Below are positions 9,636-17,703 of a stretch of DNA of 64,000 nt, one piece after another. The first letter of the stretch is position 1, and each line of letters opens with the position of its first letter. This DNA comes from Sorangium cellulosum So0157-2 (lineage in GTDB: Bacteria > Myxococcota_A > Polyangia > Polyangiales > Polyangiaceae), in the NCBI RefSeq assembly GCF_000418325.1, contig NC_021658.1, forward strand, positions 4,637,501-4,701,500. Direction: 5' to 3'. The notes under the pieces are model-generated. The model searched no databases. It saw nothing but the letters and a program-made list of their open reading frames with translations, and had not been told where the DNA came from. Made by a program: the position numbers and the translations under genes.

Positions 9636-12367
9636 AGCGCGCCTTCCTCGTCCCCGAGGTGCTGCAGACCTCGCTCATGGACTGCGGCCCCGCCGCGCTC
9701 AAGGCGGTGCTCCAGGGGTTCGGCGTGGAGGTGCACTACGAGTGGCTCCGCGACCGCTGCCAGACCGACGTCGACGGCACGTCGATCGACGCGCTCGCCG
9801 CGCTCGGGCAGGAGCTCGGGCTCGCGACGGCCGAGATGGTGGTCCCGCACGACAGCTTCCTCCTGCCCGAGGCCGACTGCCTGCCCGCGATCGTGGTCAA
9901 GCGCGGCGCGGGCGACGCGCTCCACTTCCTCGTCGTCTGGCGCCGGCTCGGGCCGTTCGTGCAGATCCTCGACCCGAGCAGCGGGCGCCGCTGGGTGCGC
10001 GCGGAGCGCTTCCTGGAGGACATGCCGCACTTCCCGATCCCGATCTCGATCGAGCGGTTCCGGCGGTGGGCGTCGTCCGAGGACGCGCTCGCCCCGCTCC
10101 GCGCGAAGCTGCGGGCGCTGGGCGCGCGCGGGGAGGCGCTCATCGCGCGCGCCGACGCCGACCCGGGGTGGCGCGCGTTCGCGGCGCTCGACGCCGCCGT
10201 GCGGATGGCCGCGCGCCTCGTCCGGGGCGGCGCGATCGCGCGCGGGGGCGAGGCGCAGCGCGTGCTCGAGGGCGTCTTCGACCGCGCGCTCGCCGGGGAG
10301 GCGGGCGCCATCCCGAAGGGGTTCTTCTGGGCCACGGAGGGCAAGGCGCCGGGCAAGCTCCTCGTGCACGGCGCCGTCATCGTCCACGTCGCCGCCCGCG
10401 CCCCCGCGCCCGCCGGCGCCCCCGCCGGCGCCTCGCGTCCGGCCGCGCCGCCCCCGCCGAGCTACCGCGGCAGCGCCGCGCCGGCGGCCCCGCCGGTCGA
10501 GCAGGCGCCGCGCGCGGTCGCGGCCGCGGTGCTCCCGGCGCCCGTCCGCCGCGAGCTCGAGCGGCCCACGCCGTCGCCCGCGCGCCTCTTCCTGTCGATG
10601 CTCCGCGCCGACGCCGGCCGGGCCCTCGCCCTGGTCGGGGTGGCCCTCGCGGCGAGCGCGGCGATCGCCGCGATCGACGTTGTCGTCCTGCGCGGCCTGT
10701 TCGACGCCGTGAAGCACGTCACCGTCGAGTACCAGCGCGCGCTCGGGCTCCTCGCCCTCGTCGCGTTCGCCGCCGGGGCCCTCCTGCTCGAGCTGTTCGC
10801 GGCCCACGCCGTCTCGCGCCTCGGGCGCGCCCTCGAGGTGCGCTTCCGGGCCGCCTTCCTCGAGAAGCTGCCGCGGCTCGAGGACCGCTACCTGCGCAGC
10901 CGGCCCACCTCGGACATGACCGCGCGCGGCCACGCCATGCACCTGATGCGCGAGGCGCCGGCGCTCTTCTCGCGCATCGCCCGCGCGGCGCTGTCGTTCG
11001 CCGCGACGCTCGTCGGCGTCCTCTGGCTGTACCCGGGCGGCGCGTGGCTCTCGCTCGTCGCGGCGGCGGTCGCGCTCGCGGCCCCGTACCTCGCGCGCAG
11101 GCCGCTCGTCGAGAGCCTCATGCGCCTGCGCACCCACGCCGCGTCGCTCGAGCGGTTCTACCTCGACGCGCTGCTCGGCGCCGTGCCCATCCGCGTCCAC
11201 GGCGCCGAGCGCGCCGTGCGGCGCGAGCACGAGGCGCTGCTCGTCGAGTGGGCGCGGACCGGCCGCCTCGCGCACGCCCAGGCCACCGCCATGCAGGCCG
11301 TCCAGGGGCTCGCGAGCACCGCCGTGGCGGTCGCGATCGTCGGCGGCTACGTCGCCTCCGGCGGCCCGGCCGCGGCGCTGCTCCTGCTCGTGTTCTGGTC
11401 GCTGCGGCTCCCCGTGGTGGCGCAGGAGCTCGTCGCCGCGCTCGTCGGCTGGAAGAACGTGCGCAACGCCTCCGTGCGCCTCTTCGCGCCGCTCGCCGCC
11501 CCGGAGATGGACCTCCCCCGCGCGCCCGCCCCCGAGGACGGAGGCGCCGCCGCGCCGGGCGCCGCGTCGATCGATCTCCGCGGCGTCAGCGTCCAGGCCG
11601 GGGGGCACACGCTCCTGTCCGACGTCTCGCTGAGCCTCGCGGCGGGGTCGCACGTCGCCATCGTCGGCACGTCCGGCGCGGGGAAGTCGTCGCTGCTCTC
11701 GCTCTTGCTCGGGTGGCTCCGGGCGTCCCGGGGGGAGGTGCTCGTCGACGGGCAGCCGTTCGACGACGCGGCGGTCGGGCGCCTGCGCCGCGGGACGGCG
11801 TGGGTCGACCCGGCCGTCCAGCTCTGGAACCGCACGCTCCTCGAGAACATCACCTTCGGCCACGCCGGCGACGCCCTCGCGCGCGTGCCCCTCGCGATGA
11901 GCCAGGCCGATCTCACCGGCGTGCTCGAGACCCTGCCCGACGGGCTCCTCTCGGCCATCGGCGAGGGGGGCGCGCGGCTGTCGGGCGGGCAGGGGCAGCG
12001 CGTCCGCCTCGCGCGGGCGCTGATGAAGGCCGACGCGCGCCTCGTGCTCCTCGACGAGCCGTTCCGCGGGCTCGAGCGCGAGCGGCGCCGGGCGCTCCTC
12101 GCCCGCGCGCGCGAGCGCTGGGCGCGCGCGACGCTGGTGTTCGTCAGCCACGACGTGATGGACACGCTCGGCTTCGATCGCGTGCTCGTGGTCGAGGGGG
12201 GCAGGGTGGTGGAGGACGGCGCGCCGCGCGCCCTCATGGACGACCCGCGGAGCCGCTACCGCGCGCTCGCCGAGGCGGACGCGCGGGCGCGCGACGAGGT
12301 CTGGTCGAAGGGGCGCTTCCGGAGCGCGACGATGGAGGGCGGCCGGCTCATCGAGGGGGCAGCATGA
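9632..12367 (+). CDS. C39-peptidase-containing ABC exporter (911 aa)
   Basis: The N-terminal domain is a C39 bacteriocin-processing peptidase: Cys18 in QTSLMDCGPAALKAV, His in DALHFLVVW, Asp in QILDPSSG. C39 peptidases remove leader peptides, usually after a Gly-Gly or Gly-Ala type site, during export. A Pro/Ala linker (about 250-320) leads to a six-helix transmembrane region (about 330-600). The ATPase has Walker A GTSGAGKSS, signature LSGGQGQR, Walker B LVLLDEPF and switch His VSHD. All catalytic elements are present. It is coupled on both sides by ATGA overlaps to HlyD and the second ABC protein. The likely cargo is the Cys-rich peptide encoded at 14772-14924. Confidence 0.92.
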   Translation: MKRAFLVPEVLQTSLMDCGPAALKAVLQGFGVEVHYEWLRDRCQTDVDGTSIDALAALGQELGLATAEMVVPHDSFLLPEADCLPAIVVKRGAGDALHFLVVWRRLGPFVQILDPSSGRRWVRAERFLEDMPHFPIPISIERFRRWASSEDALAPLRAKLRALGARGEALIARADADPGWRAFAALDAAVRMAARLVRGGAIARGGEAQRVLEGVFDRALAGEAGAIPKGFFWATEGKAPGKLLVHGAVIVHVAARAPAPAGAPAGASRPAAPPPPSYRGSAAPAAPPVEQAPRAVAAAVLPAPVRRELERPTPSPARLFLSMLRADAGRALALVGVALAASAAIAAIDVVVLRGLFDAVKHVTVEYQRALGLLALVAFAAGALLLELFAAHAVSRLGRALEVRFRAAFLEKLPRLEDRYLRSRPTSDMTARGHAMHLMREAPALFSRIARAALSFAATLVGVLWLYPGGAWLSLVAAAVALAAPYLARRPLVESLMRLRTHAASLERFYLDALLGAVPIRVHGAERAVRREHEALLVEWARTGRLAHAQATAMQAVQGLASTAVAVAIVGGYVASGGPAAALLLLVFWSLRLPVVAQELVAALVGWKNVRNASVRLFAPLAAPEMDLPRAPAPEDGGAAAPGAASIDLRGVSVQAGGHTLLSDVSLSLAAGSHVAIVGTSGAGKSSLLSLLLGWLRASRGEVLVDGQPFDDAAVGRLRRGTAWVDPAVQLWNRTLLENITFGHAGDALARVPLAMSQADLTGVLETLPDGLLSAIGEGGARLSGGQGQRVRLARALMKADARLVLLDEPFRGLERERRRALLARARERWARATLVFVSHDVMDTLGFDRVLVVEGGRVVEDGAPRALMDDPRSRYRALAEADARARDEVWSKGRFRSATMEGGRLIEGAA

Positions 12368-14496
12368 AGGCGACGGACACGAGCTCGAACGAGGCCGCGC
12401 CGGCGGCGGCGGCGCTGGCCGAGGTCTCGTGGCAGCCCTCCGCGCTCGGGCACGCGATGAGCGCGCTCACGGCCGCGTGCGGGCTCGCGAGCGGCGCGGC
12501 GCCGTCGCCCGGCGCGCCGCCGGACGGCGACCCCACCGCGTGGATCGAGGCGTACGCGGGCTGCATGGGCATCGAGTCGGAGGCGGTCCAGTCGAGCTTC
12601 GCCGACCTGCCGCGCGCGATCGCGTCGCTCGGCCCCTCGCTCGTCCGCCTCGATCACGGCTACCTCGCGGTGGTCTCCGCGGGCCGCCGGGGCCTCACGG
12701 TGCTGACGCCGGCGCTCACGCGGGCGCGGATCCCGCTGGAGGCCGTGCGCCGGGCGCTCTCCGCCCACCTCGAGGACCGCCCCGCGTCGCACGTCGACAA
12801 GTGGCTCGCCGCCGCGCAGATCCCGCCGCGGCGCGCCGCGCGGGCGCGCGCCGAGCTCCTCGCCCAGCTCGTCGCCGACCGCCCCATCGGGGGCATGTGG
12901 CTGCTCCGCCCCGATCCCGGATCGAGCTTCCGGCGCCTGCTCTCGATGCGCGGCGCGCTCCGCCGCGGCGCGCTCTTCCTCGCCGCCGCCGCCGCGCAGA
13001 TCGCCCTCGGGGTGCTGGCCTGGTGGCTGATCGGCGCGGGCGCGCTCGACGGCGCCGTGCAGCCCGGGTGGCTGCTCGCGTGGGTGCTCCTGTCGCTCTC
13101 GGCCATCCTCGTGCAGCTGTTCGCCTCCTGGACCGGGGGCCTGCTCACGATCGACGTCGCCGCGCTCCTCAAGCAGCGCCTCCTCTGCGGCGCGCTCCGC
13201 CTCGATCCCGCCGCGATCCGCGCGCGCGGCTCGGGCGAGCTGCTCGCCATGGTGTCCGAGTCCGAGGCCGTCGAGACCGCGGGCCTCGGCGGCGCGCTCG
13301 GCGCGGTCGTCGCGCTCGTGCAGCTCGCGAGCGCCGCGCTGGTCCTCTCCGCCGGCGCCGGCGGCGGCCTCCACGTCGCGCTGCTCGCCGGGTGGACGGC
13401 CTCCGTGGCGCTGCTCGCCCGCCGGTTCGCCCGGCGGCGGGCGGCGTGGACGCGCGAGCGGTTCGCGATCACGAGCGGCTTCGTCGAGAACGTCGTCGGT
13501 CACCGCACGCGCGTCGCCCAGGAGGCCCCGCACCTCCATCACGTGGAGGAGGACGCGGTGCTCGAGCGCTACCACGCCGCCTCGCGCGCGATGGACCGCG
13601 TGGGCGATCTCCTCGCGTCGCTCCCGGCGCGCGGGTGGCTCGCGCTCGGGCTGCTCGGCCTCGTCCCCGCGGTCCTCGCCGGGGTGAGCGTCGGCCCGCT
13701 CGTCGTCGCCACGGGCGGCATCCTCCAGGCGCAGGCGGCGTTCGCGACGCTGGCGACGAGCCTCGGCGCGCTCCTCTCCGCCGCCGTCTCGTGGCGCTCG
13801 ATCGCGCGGCTCTTCGCGGCGGCCGAGGCCCGCGAGCCGCCCGGGATCCCGCAGGCCGTGCTCGGGCGCCCCGCGGCGTCGGACGTCGTGCTCGAGGCGC
13901 GGGGCGTCTCGTTCCGCTATGGCGGCGAGCGCGCCGAGCCCGTCCTGCGCGACTGCGGCCTGGTCCTCGCGAAGGGCGACCGGCTGCTGCTCGAGGGGCG
14001 CTCCGGGGGCGGCAAGTCGACGCTCGCGGCCGTGCTCAGCGGCCTCCACGCCCCCTCGTCGGGCCTCGTGCTCCTCCGCGGCCTCGATCGGCGGACGCTG
14101 GGCGGGGCCGCGTGGCGCAGCCGCGTCGCGAGCGCGCCGCAGTTCCACGACAACCACGTGCTCTCGGGGACGCTCGCGTTCAACCTGCTGATGGGCCGCG
14201 CGTGGCCCGCGTCGCCGGAGGACCGGCGGGAGGCGGAGCTCGTGTGCCGCAAGCTCGGCCTGGGCCCGCTGCTCGACCGGATGCCATCGGGGCTCGATCA
14301 GGTCGTCGGCGAGACGGGCTGGCAGCTGTCGCACGGCGAGCGGAGCCGGCTGTTCCTGGCGCGCGCGCTGCTCCAGCGCGCGGACGCGGTGATCCTCGAC
14401 GAGAGCTTCGGCGCGCTGGATCCGCTCACCGCCCGCGACTGCGTCGGCGCCGTGCTCGAGCGGGCCCCGGCGCTGGTCGTCATCGCGCACCCCTGA
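12364..14496 (+). CDS. Second ABC exporter subunit without active C39 peptidase (710 aa)
   Basis: The ATG overlaps the previous stop. The N-terminal ~200 residues are not a recognisable peptidase. They include a beta-hairpin stretch (LVRLDHGYLAVVSAGRRGLTVLTP) where a degenerate C39-like domain would sit, with no catalytic Cys. The transmembrane part spans about 215-480. The ATPase has Walker A EGRSGGGKST, signature LSHGERSR (variant of LSGGQ), Walker B AVILDESF and a His switch in the last residues (VVIAHP). The protein ends directly after the switch His, about 30 residues shorter than usual. It probably forms a heterodimer or paired exporter with the C39 protein. Confidence 0.88.
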   Translation: MKATDTSSNEAAPAAAALAEVSWQPSALGHAMSALTAACGLASGAAPSPGAPPDGDPTAWIEAYAGCMGIESEAVQSSFADLPRAIASLGPSLVRLDHGYLAVVSAGRRGLTVLTPALTRARIPLEAVRRALSAHLEDRPASHVDKWLAAAQIPPRRAARARAELLAQLVADRPIGGMWLLRPDPGSSFRRLLSMRGALRRGALFLAAAAAQIALGVLAWWLIGAGALDGAVQPGWLLAWVLLSLSAILVQLFASWTGGLLTIDVAALLKQRLLCGALRLDPAAIRARGSGELLAMVSESEAVETAGLGGALGAVVALVQLASAALVLSAGAGGGLHVALLAGWTASVALLARRFARRRAAWTRERFAITSGFVENVVGHRTRVAQEAPHLHHVEEDAVLERYHAASRAMDRVGDLLASLPARGWLALGLLGLVPAVLAGVSVGPLVVATGGILQAQAAFATLATSLGALLSAAVSWRSIARLFAAAEAREPPGIPQAVLGRPAASDVVLEARGVSFRYGGERAEPVLRDCGLVLAKGDRLLLEGRSGGGKSTLAAVLSGLHAPSSGLVLLRGLDRRTLGGAAWRSRVASAPQFHDNHVLSGTLAFNLLMGRAWPASPEDRREAELVCRKLGLGPLLDRMPSGLDQVVGETGWQLSHGERSRLFLARALLQRADAVILDESFGALDPLTARDCVGAVLERAPALVVIAHP

Positions 14497-14510
14497 CCAG
14501 ACATGCAGTA

Positions 14511-14608
14511 AGAGGAGAGACCGCAAGGGCGCAAGGGGCGCAAGGGGAAGAGATGAATACAATTCCATCTCTGTCCCTTGCGCCCCTCGCGCCCTTGCGG
14601 TCCTCTTC
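14511..14608. repeat. Long imperfect palindrome (GCAAGGGGCGCAAGG type)
   Basis: Two arms of about 42 bases are near-complementary. The left arm has ACCGCAAGGGCGCAAGG and the right arm has CCTTGCG..CCCTTGCGGT, with an A/T-rich centre around 14555-14566. It lies just after the second ABC gene and may act as a terminator. It resembles, but is not the same as, the two larger palindromic elements at 29171-29338 and 52370-52540. Confidence 0.85.
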
Positions 14609-14670
14609 CCATGAATCCTCAACGTGATCGGCGTTGTCGGGGCGACAAACGGGGCATGCCAAACGCGAAA

Positions 14671-14704
14671 GGCCCGCCGCTGCTCATCGCAGCGCGGGCC
14701 TTCG
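14671..14704. terminator. Bidirectional terminator-like hairpin
   Basis: AAGGCCCGC-CGCTGC pairs with GCAGC-GCGGGCCTT around a small loop. It is located between the convergent ends of the exporter operon and the precursor gene, so it could stop either transcript. Confidence 0.55.
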
Positions 14705-14723
14705 CGGTCGTGTCGTCAGGCTC

Positions 14724-14762
14724 GAGGGGCCGGTCGCCGCTGGATGCGGCCCCCGGCCCCTC
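14724..14762 (-). terminator. Hairpin after precursor peptide gene
   Basis: GAGGGGCCGG (14724-14733) and CCGGCCCCTC (14753-14762) are perfectly complementary with a 19-base loop. It begins 10 bases past the precursor stop on the minus strand. No U-run follows, so it may act as a 3' stabiliser or attenuator instead of a classical terminator. Confidence 0.6.
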
Positions 14763-14771
14763 GCGGGCGGT

Positions 14772-14924
14772 TCAGCAGCAGCAGCCGGGCGGACAGGTGC
14801 AGACGGCCGGCCCCACGCCAGCCTGGAGCTCCGTGGGGACCTCCACCGTCAGGCGCGCAGGGCGCTCCTCGATGGTCTCCTGCGTCGTCTCGACCTCGAC
14901 CTCGACCTTGATCTGCTCGTTCAT
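14772..14924 (-). CDS. Putative RiPP precursor peptide with Cys-rich core (50 aa)
   Basis: A 50-residue peptide with an acidic, Val/Glu/Thr-rich leader (MNEQIKVEVEVETTQETIEE...) ends in AGVGPA-VCTCPPGCCC. Five of the last nine residues are Cys. The ribosome site GGAG lies 8 bases before the ATG, and a sigma-54-type promoter lies about 70 bases upstream. It sits beside a C39-peptidase exporter, and the G/A residues before the Cys tail are plausible C39 cleavage points (exact site not determined). Three genes on the other side of the divergent promoter encode two GRDP-like proteins and a cupin. I infer a ribosomally made, post-translationally modified peptide. It matches no precursor family I can name. 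Confidence 0.72.
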   Translation of the reverse strand: MNEQIKVEVEVETTQETIEERPARLTVEVPTELQAGVGPAVCTCPPGCCC

Positions 14925-14990
14925 GGTGATTGCTCCGTAGCTGGGTTGGTTATTTCGGTTGCGGACTCGTCGTCCCGCGACATGGGCTAT

Positions 14991-15006
14991 TGCAGCGGCC
15001 GTGCCA
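14991..15006 (-). promoter_or_regulatory. Sigma-54 (-24/-12) promoter of the precursor gene
   Basis: The minus strand reads TGGCACGGCCGCTGCA, against the consensus TGGCACG-N4-TTGCW. All positions fit except one (C for the first T of TTGC), and the essential GG and GC have the right 10-base spacing. The expected transcription start is near 14980, leaving a leader of about 55 bases to the ATG at 14924. The same cluster encodes a sigma-54 activator at 7517. Confidence 0.72.
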
Positions 15007-15200
15007 CCGCCGGCTCTGCGCGGCGAAGGCCGCTGTTTTCGCGCCGCGGAGGCCTGCCTTCGCAGGGCGTCGGCCCCCGTTGAGCAACCCGTTTCCCAAT
15101 TGGGGAAGCGCGTCGGGAATCGATGTTCCCTCGAGGTGCGCAGGGCCCCCCGAGCGCGGCGCGCGTGGGCCGGCATGAAACTGGCAACGTGAAGCGGGCG

Positions 15201-15857
15201 ATGGACACATCGATGATCCCCGAGCTGCTCTCGTTCCGTGCGCCGTGGCTCGAAGAGAAGCTGGTCAAGGACCGGATGGCTTCTTCCTGCGAGGAGGCGG
15301 CGCGGCTCTTCGACGAGGTGAAGAAATACATCTTCGTCTGCAGGGCGGACCGGACCCGGCAAGTCCCCATGTTCTCGCGGAGGATCGACGAGGTCTGGCA
15401 CCAGTTCGTCCTCTTCACCGAGGAGTACGCGGCGTTCGGCCACCGCTTCTTCGGCGAGTTCGTGCACCACACCGCCAACACCGCCCCTCGCGGCGAGCTC
15501 GGCGCGCGCCCCGAGATGACCTTCGACAAGTACCGCGCCGAGTACGAGGCGCTCTTCGGGCCCATCTCCCCGGCGTGGCGGGACGAGCTCGCCGTGACGC
15601 CCGACACGCGCCTCATCCGCGTCAAGTTCGGCCGGCCCATCTTCGTGCGGGTCGAGGAGGGGAGGGCGGATCTCGTGTGGTCGCTGGAGCCGCCGCGCGT
15701 CCTCCTGCGCATCGACGCGTGGGCGAAGGACGCCCTGCAGTTCATCGTCGACTGCGATCACTTCTACGTCCGCGAGCTCCCCGGCCTCGACGACCCGGAG
15801 CGCGTGGCGCTCTGCCGTCCGCTCGTGAAGGGCGACTTCCTCCGGATCGCGCCATGA
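15201..15857 (+). CDS. GRDP-like protein with RiPP-locus C-terminal domain (218 aa)
   Basis: Residues about 30-105 have the GRDP-like (former DUF1399) signature IDEVWHQFVLFTEEY ... FFGEFVHHT with conserved Trp-His and His-His. Residues about 145-218 form a second domain (ADLVW ... LLRIDAWA ... FYVRELPGLD ... LRIAP) that recurs in the next two genes. The ATG at 15201 is chosen because the match to the paralogue begins there; in-frame starts at 15123 and 15189 are possible. A weak GG-N10-GC sigma-54-like element (15171-15186) is too close to be sure. The stop overlaps the cupin gene (ATGA). A role in recognising or modifying the precursor is inference. Confidence 0.82.
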   Translation: MDTSMIPELLSFRAPWLEEKLVKDRMASSCEEAARLFDEVKKYIFVCRADRTRQVPMFSRRIDEVWHQFVLFTEEYAAFGHRFFGEFVHHTANTAPRGELGARPEMTFDKYRAEYEALFGPISPAWRDELAVTPDTRLIRVKFGRPIFVRVEEGRADLVWSLEPPRVLLRIDAWAKDALQFIVDCDHFYVRELPGLDDPERVALCRPLVKGDFLRIAP

Positions 15858-17035
15858 GGCTCGCCGAGCTCACCGCCCTCTTCGGGCAGCTCGATTTCCC
15901 GCGGTCCGACGGCCACGCCCGCCCGCCGCGCGACCACGTGCGCGCGGTCGAGGGCGCGGTCCGGGCCGGGCTCTCGGACGACGAGCTCCCGCTGGAGCTC
16001 CTCGCGCTCGAGATCGAGCGCCGGGACGGCGCGCCGGAGCTCGCGCCGTTTTACGTGGTCCCCGAGGTCGGCGTCCGCGTCGCCTTTGCGTACTGGCGGC
16101 CCGGGCGCGCGGCCGGCGCGCACGAGCACTCGGACTGGACGGTCACGGCCGTGCTCCACAACGCGCTCGACGTCGCGACCTTCGACTGGGACGCGACGGC
16201 CCGCGCGCGGCGGCTCGTGCCGAAGCGCCTGTTCTCCGCGGAGGCGGGCCGGGTCGGCCACATCTACGGGCCGTGCATCCACGACCCGCGCAACCCGACC
16301 GCGCGCTGGTCGATCTCGCTGCACCTGTTCGGCCCGAGCGACGGTCCGGTGCTCGAGGCGCAGGTGGGCCCCGTCGAGGGGCTGGCCCCCGCGGCGCCGC
16401 GGCCCGCCGCCGCGCATGGTCGTCGACCACGGGCTCGCCCTCGTTGCTCGCCGAAAGCACCGGTTCCTGCACATCGACGTCGATACGACCGTAGAGCCGC
16501 TCTTCGGGATGCAAGAGGGGGCACTTCCGGGCCCGAATCCACGCTACCGCGGCCGGCCGAGCTATCATCCGATCCTGGCGCGCATCGCCGAGGTCGAGGC
16601 CTCCTCGCGCACGAGCGGGAGTGCGTCCGCCGGGCGCAGGTCGACGCCCTCGCGCATCGAGGCCCGCGGGCCGCCGCGCTCCTCGCGCGCCTCCACGCCC
16701 GCGGCGACGCCGGCACCCGCGCGCGCGCCGCCCGCGCGCTCGGCCGGCCCGAGGAGCTCGACCCGCGCGCCGCGCTCGTGCGCCGCTGGCCGGGCGTGGA
16801 CCTCGACGTCGTCTGGAGCGCGGACCGCGCCGAGCTCCTCGCGCGCTGCGGCGAGCGCGCGCAGCTCCTCGTGCGGGTCCCGGCGTGGGCCGAGCCCGCG
16901 CTCCGCGCGCTCGCGGCGGCGAGCGAGCTCAGGCCCCGCGACATCCCCGGTCTGGCCGAGGCGGAGCAGCTCGCGCTGGCTCGCGCGCTCGTCGACTGGG
17001 GGACGTTTCAGCCCTTCGCAGCCCAGGAGAACTGA
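15854..17035 (+). CDS. Cysteine-dioxygenase-like cupin with C-terminal domain, interrupted by IS-derived insert (393 aa)
   Basis: Residues about 50-180 look like a thiol-dioxygenase cupin: AHEHSDWTVTAVL gives the HxH metal ligands, and GHIYGPCIHDPRNP ... WSISLHLF resembles the second cysteine-dioxygenase motif. Residues 188-249 come from a 186-bp stretch identical to part of the IS1380 transposase gene, read in a different frame. After it the sequence resumes in frame (LLAHERECVRRAQVDALA) and ends with the domain shared with both neighbours (AELLARC ... LLVRVPAWAEPAL ... RPRDIPGLAEAEQLAL). The frame is fully open. Whether the 62 foreign residues are tolerated is unknown. An alternative is two genes fused by the insertion. 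Confidence 0.72.
   Translation: MRLAELTALFGQLDFPRSDGHARPPRDHVRAVEGAVRAGLSDDELPLELLALEIERRDGAPELAPFYVVPEVGVRVAFAYWRPGRAAGAHEHSDWTVTAVLHNALDVATFDWDATARARRLVPKRLFSAEAGRVGHIYGPCIHDPRNPTARWSISLHLFGPSDGPVLEAQVGPVEGLAPAAPRPAAAHGRRPRARPRCSPKAPVPAHRRRYDRRAALRDARGGTSGPESTLPRPAELSSDPGAHRRGRGLLAHERECVRRAQVDALAHRGPRAAALLARLHARGDAGTRARAARALGRPEELDPRAALVRRWPGVDLDVVWSADRAELLARCGERAQLLVRVPAWAEPALRALAAASELRPRDIPGLAEAEQLALARALVDWGTFQPFAAQEN
16414..16601. mobile_element. 188-bp internal fragment of IS1380-family transposase
   Basis: This stretch is identical, base for base as far as I can read, to 18753-18940 inside the intact transposase gene, at a constant offset of 2339. It carries neither end of the element. 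Counting the ambiguous boundary bases, the net insertion is 186 bp, exactly 62 codons, so the host cupin frame is kept. Confidence 0.9.
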
Positions 17036-17037
17036 CC

Positions 17038-17703
17038 ATGCAACCCATGCAAACCGATGTGGTGACGGCGAGCGCGCGCAGGCGGCCCGATCTCTTTACC
17101 TACCGGGCGCAGTTCGTCATCGACAAGCTGCTCATGAACAAGACGGTGGCCACCGAGCGCGAGGCGGAGATGCTGTTCCGGGAGCTCGCGCGCTATCTCT
17201 GGCTCGTCGAGTCCGATCGCACCCGCGCTTACCCGATGTTCTCGCTGCGCGTCGACGAGGCCTGGCACCAGTTCGTGCTCTTCACGATCGAGTACGCCGA
17301 TTTCTGCCAGCGCTTCTTCGGTCGCTTCCTGCACCACGCGCCGGCCAACGCGCCTGTCGCGCACGCGGTCCCGGAGGCGACGTGGGACGAGTTCGCGGCC
17401 GCGTACAGCGCCCTTTACGGCGAGCCGCCGCCCGAGGTGTGGAACGACGCGGCGTCGGTGTGCGGCCCGCGGCGCGTGATCCGCGATCGCGAGGTGTCGG
17501 TCCGGCTGAGCGGCGGCAAGGCGGAGCTCGTCGACGGCGACGCGGTGCTCGTGCGCGTGGACGCCTGGGGCGAGCCCGCGCTGCGCTTCATCGCCCGGCA
17601 CGGCATCTTCTACGTGCGCGAGCTCCCCGGGCTCGACCTGGACGACCGGATCGCCCTCTGCCGGGCGCTCGTGGCCTCGCGGACGCTCCGCGTCGCTCCG
17701 TGA
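17038..17703 (+). CDS. Second GRDP-like protein with the same C-terminal domain (221 aa)
   Basis: It is a paralogue of the protein at 15201, sharing VDEAWHQFVLFTIEY ... FFGRFLHH (about residues 75-110) and the C-terminal block VLVRVDAWGEPAL ... FYVRELPGLDLDDR ... LCRALV (about 160-221). It starts two bases after the cupin stop, so the three genes form one operon. Differences from the first copy are spread along the length, suggesting an old duplication and separate roles, for example one leader-binding protein and one catalytic or chaperone protein. No enzyme active site is obvious beyond the conserved His residues. Confidence 0.82.
   Translation: MQPMQTDVVTASARRRPDLFTYRAQFVIDKLLMNKTVATEREAEMLFRELARYLWLVESDRTRAYPMFSLRVDEAWHQFVLFTIEYADFCQRFFGRFLHHAPANAPVAHAVPEATWDEFAAAYSALYGEPPPEVWNDAASVCGPRRVIRDREVSVRLSGGKAELVDGDAVLVRVDAWGEPALRFIARHGIFYVRELPGLDLDDRIALCRALVASRTLRVAP

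Noticed and set aside
15171..15186. Second sigma-54 promoter for the GRDP-like operon (CGGCATGAAACTGGCA)
   Set aside because: GG and GC spacing fits, but three other consensus positions do not, and the expected start would fall on the ATG; left as a weak possibility only.
16604..17035. A separate gene fused to the cupin by the IS fragment
   Set aside because: The frame continues exactly when 186 bp are removed, and the shared C-terminal domain fits the pattern of the neighbouring proteins, so one original gene is the simpler reading; not fully excluded.
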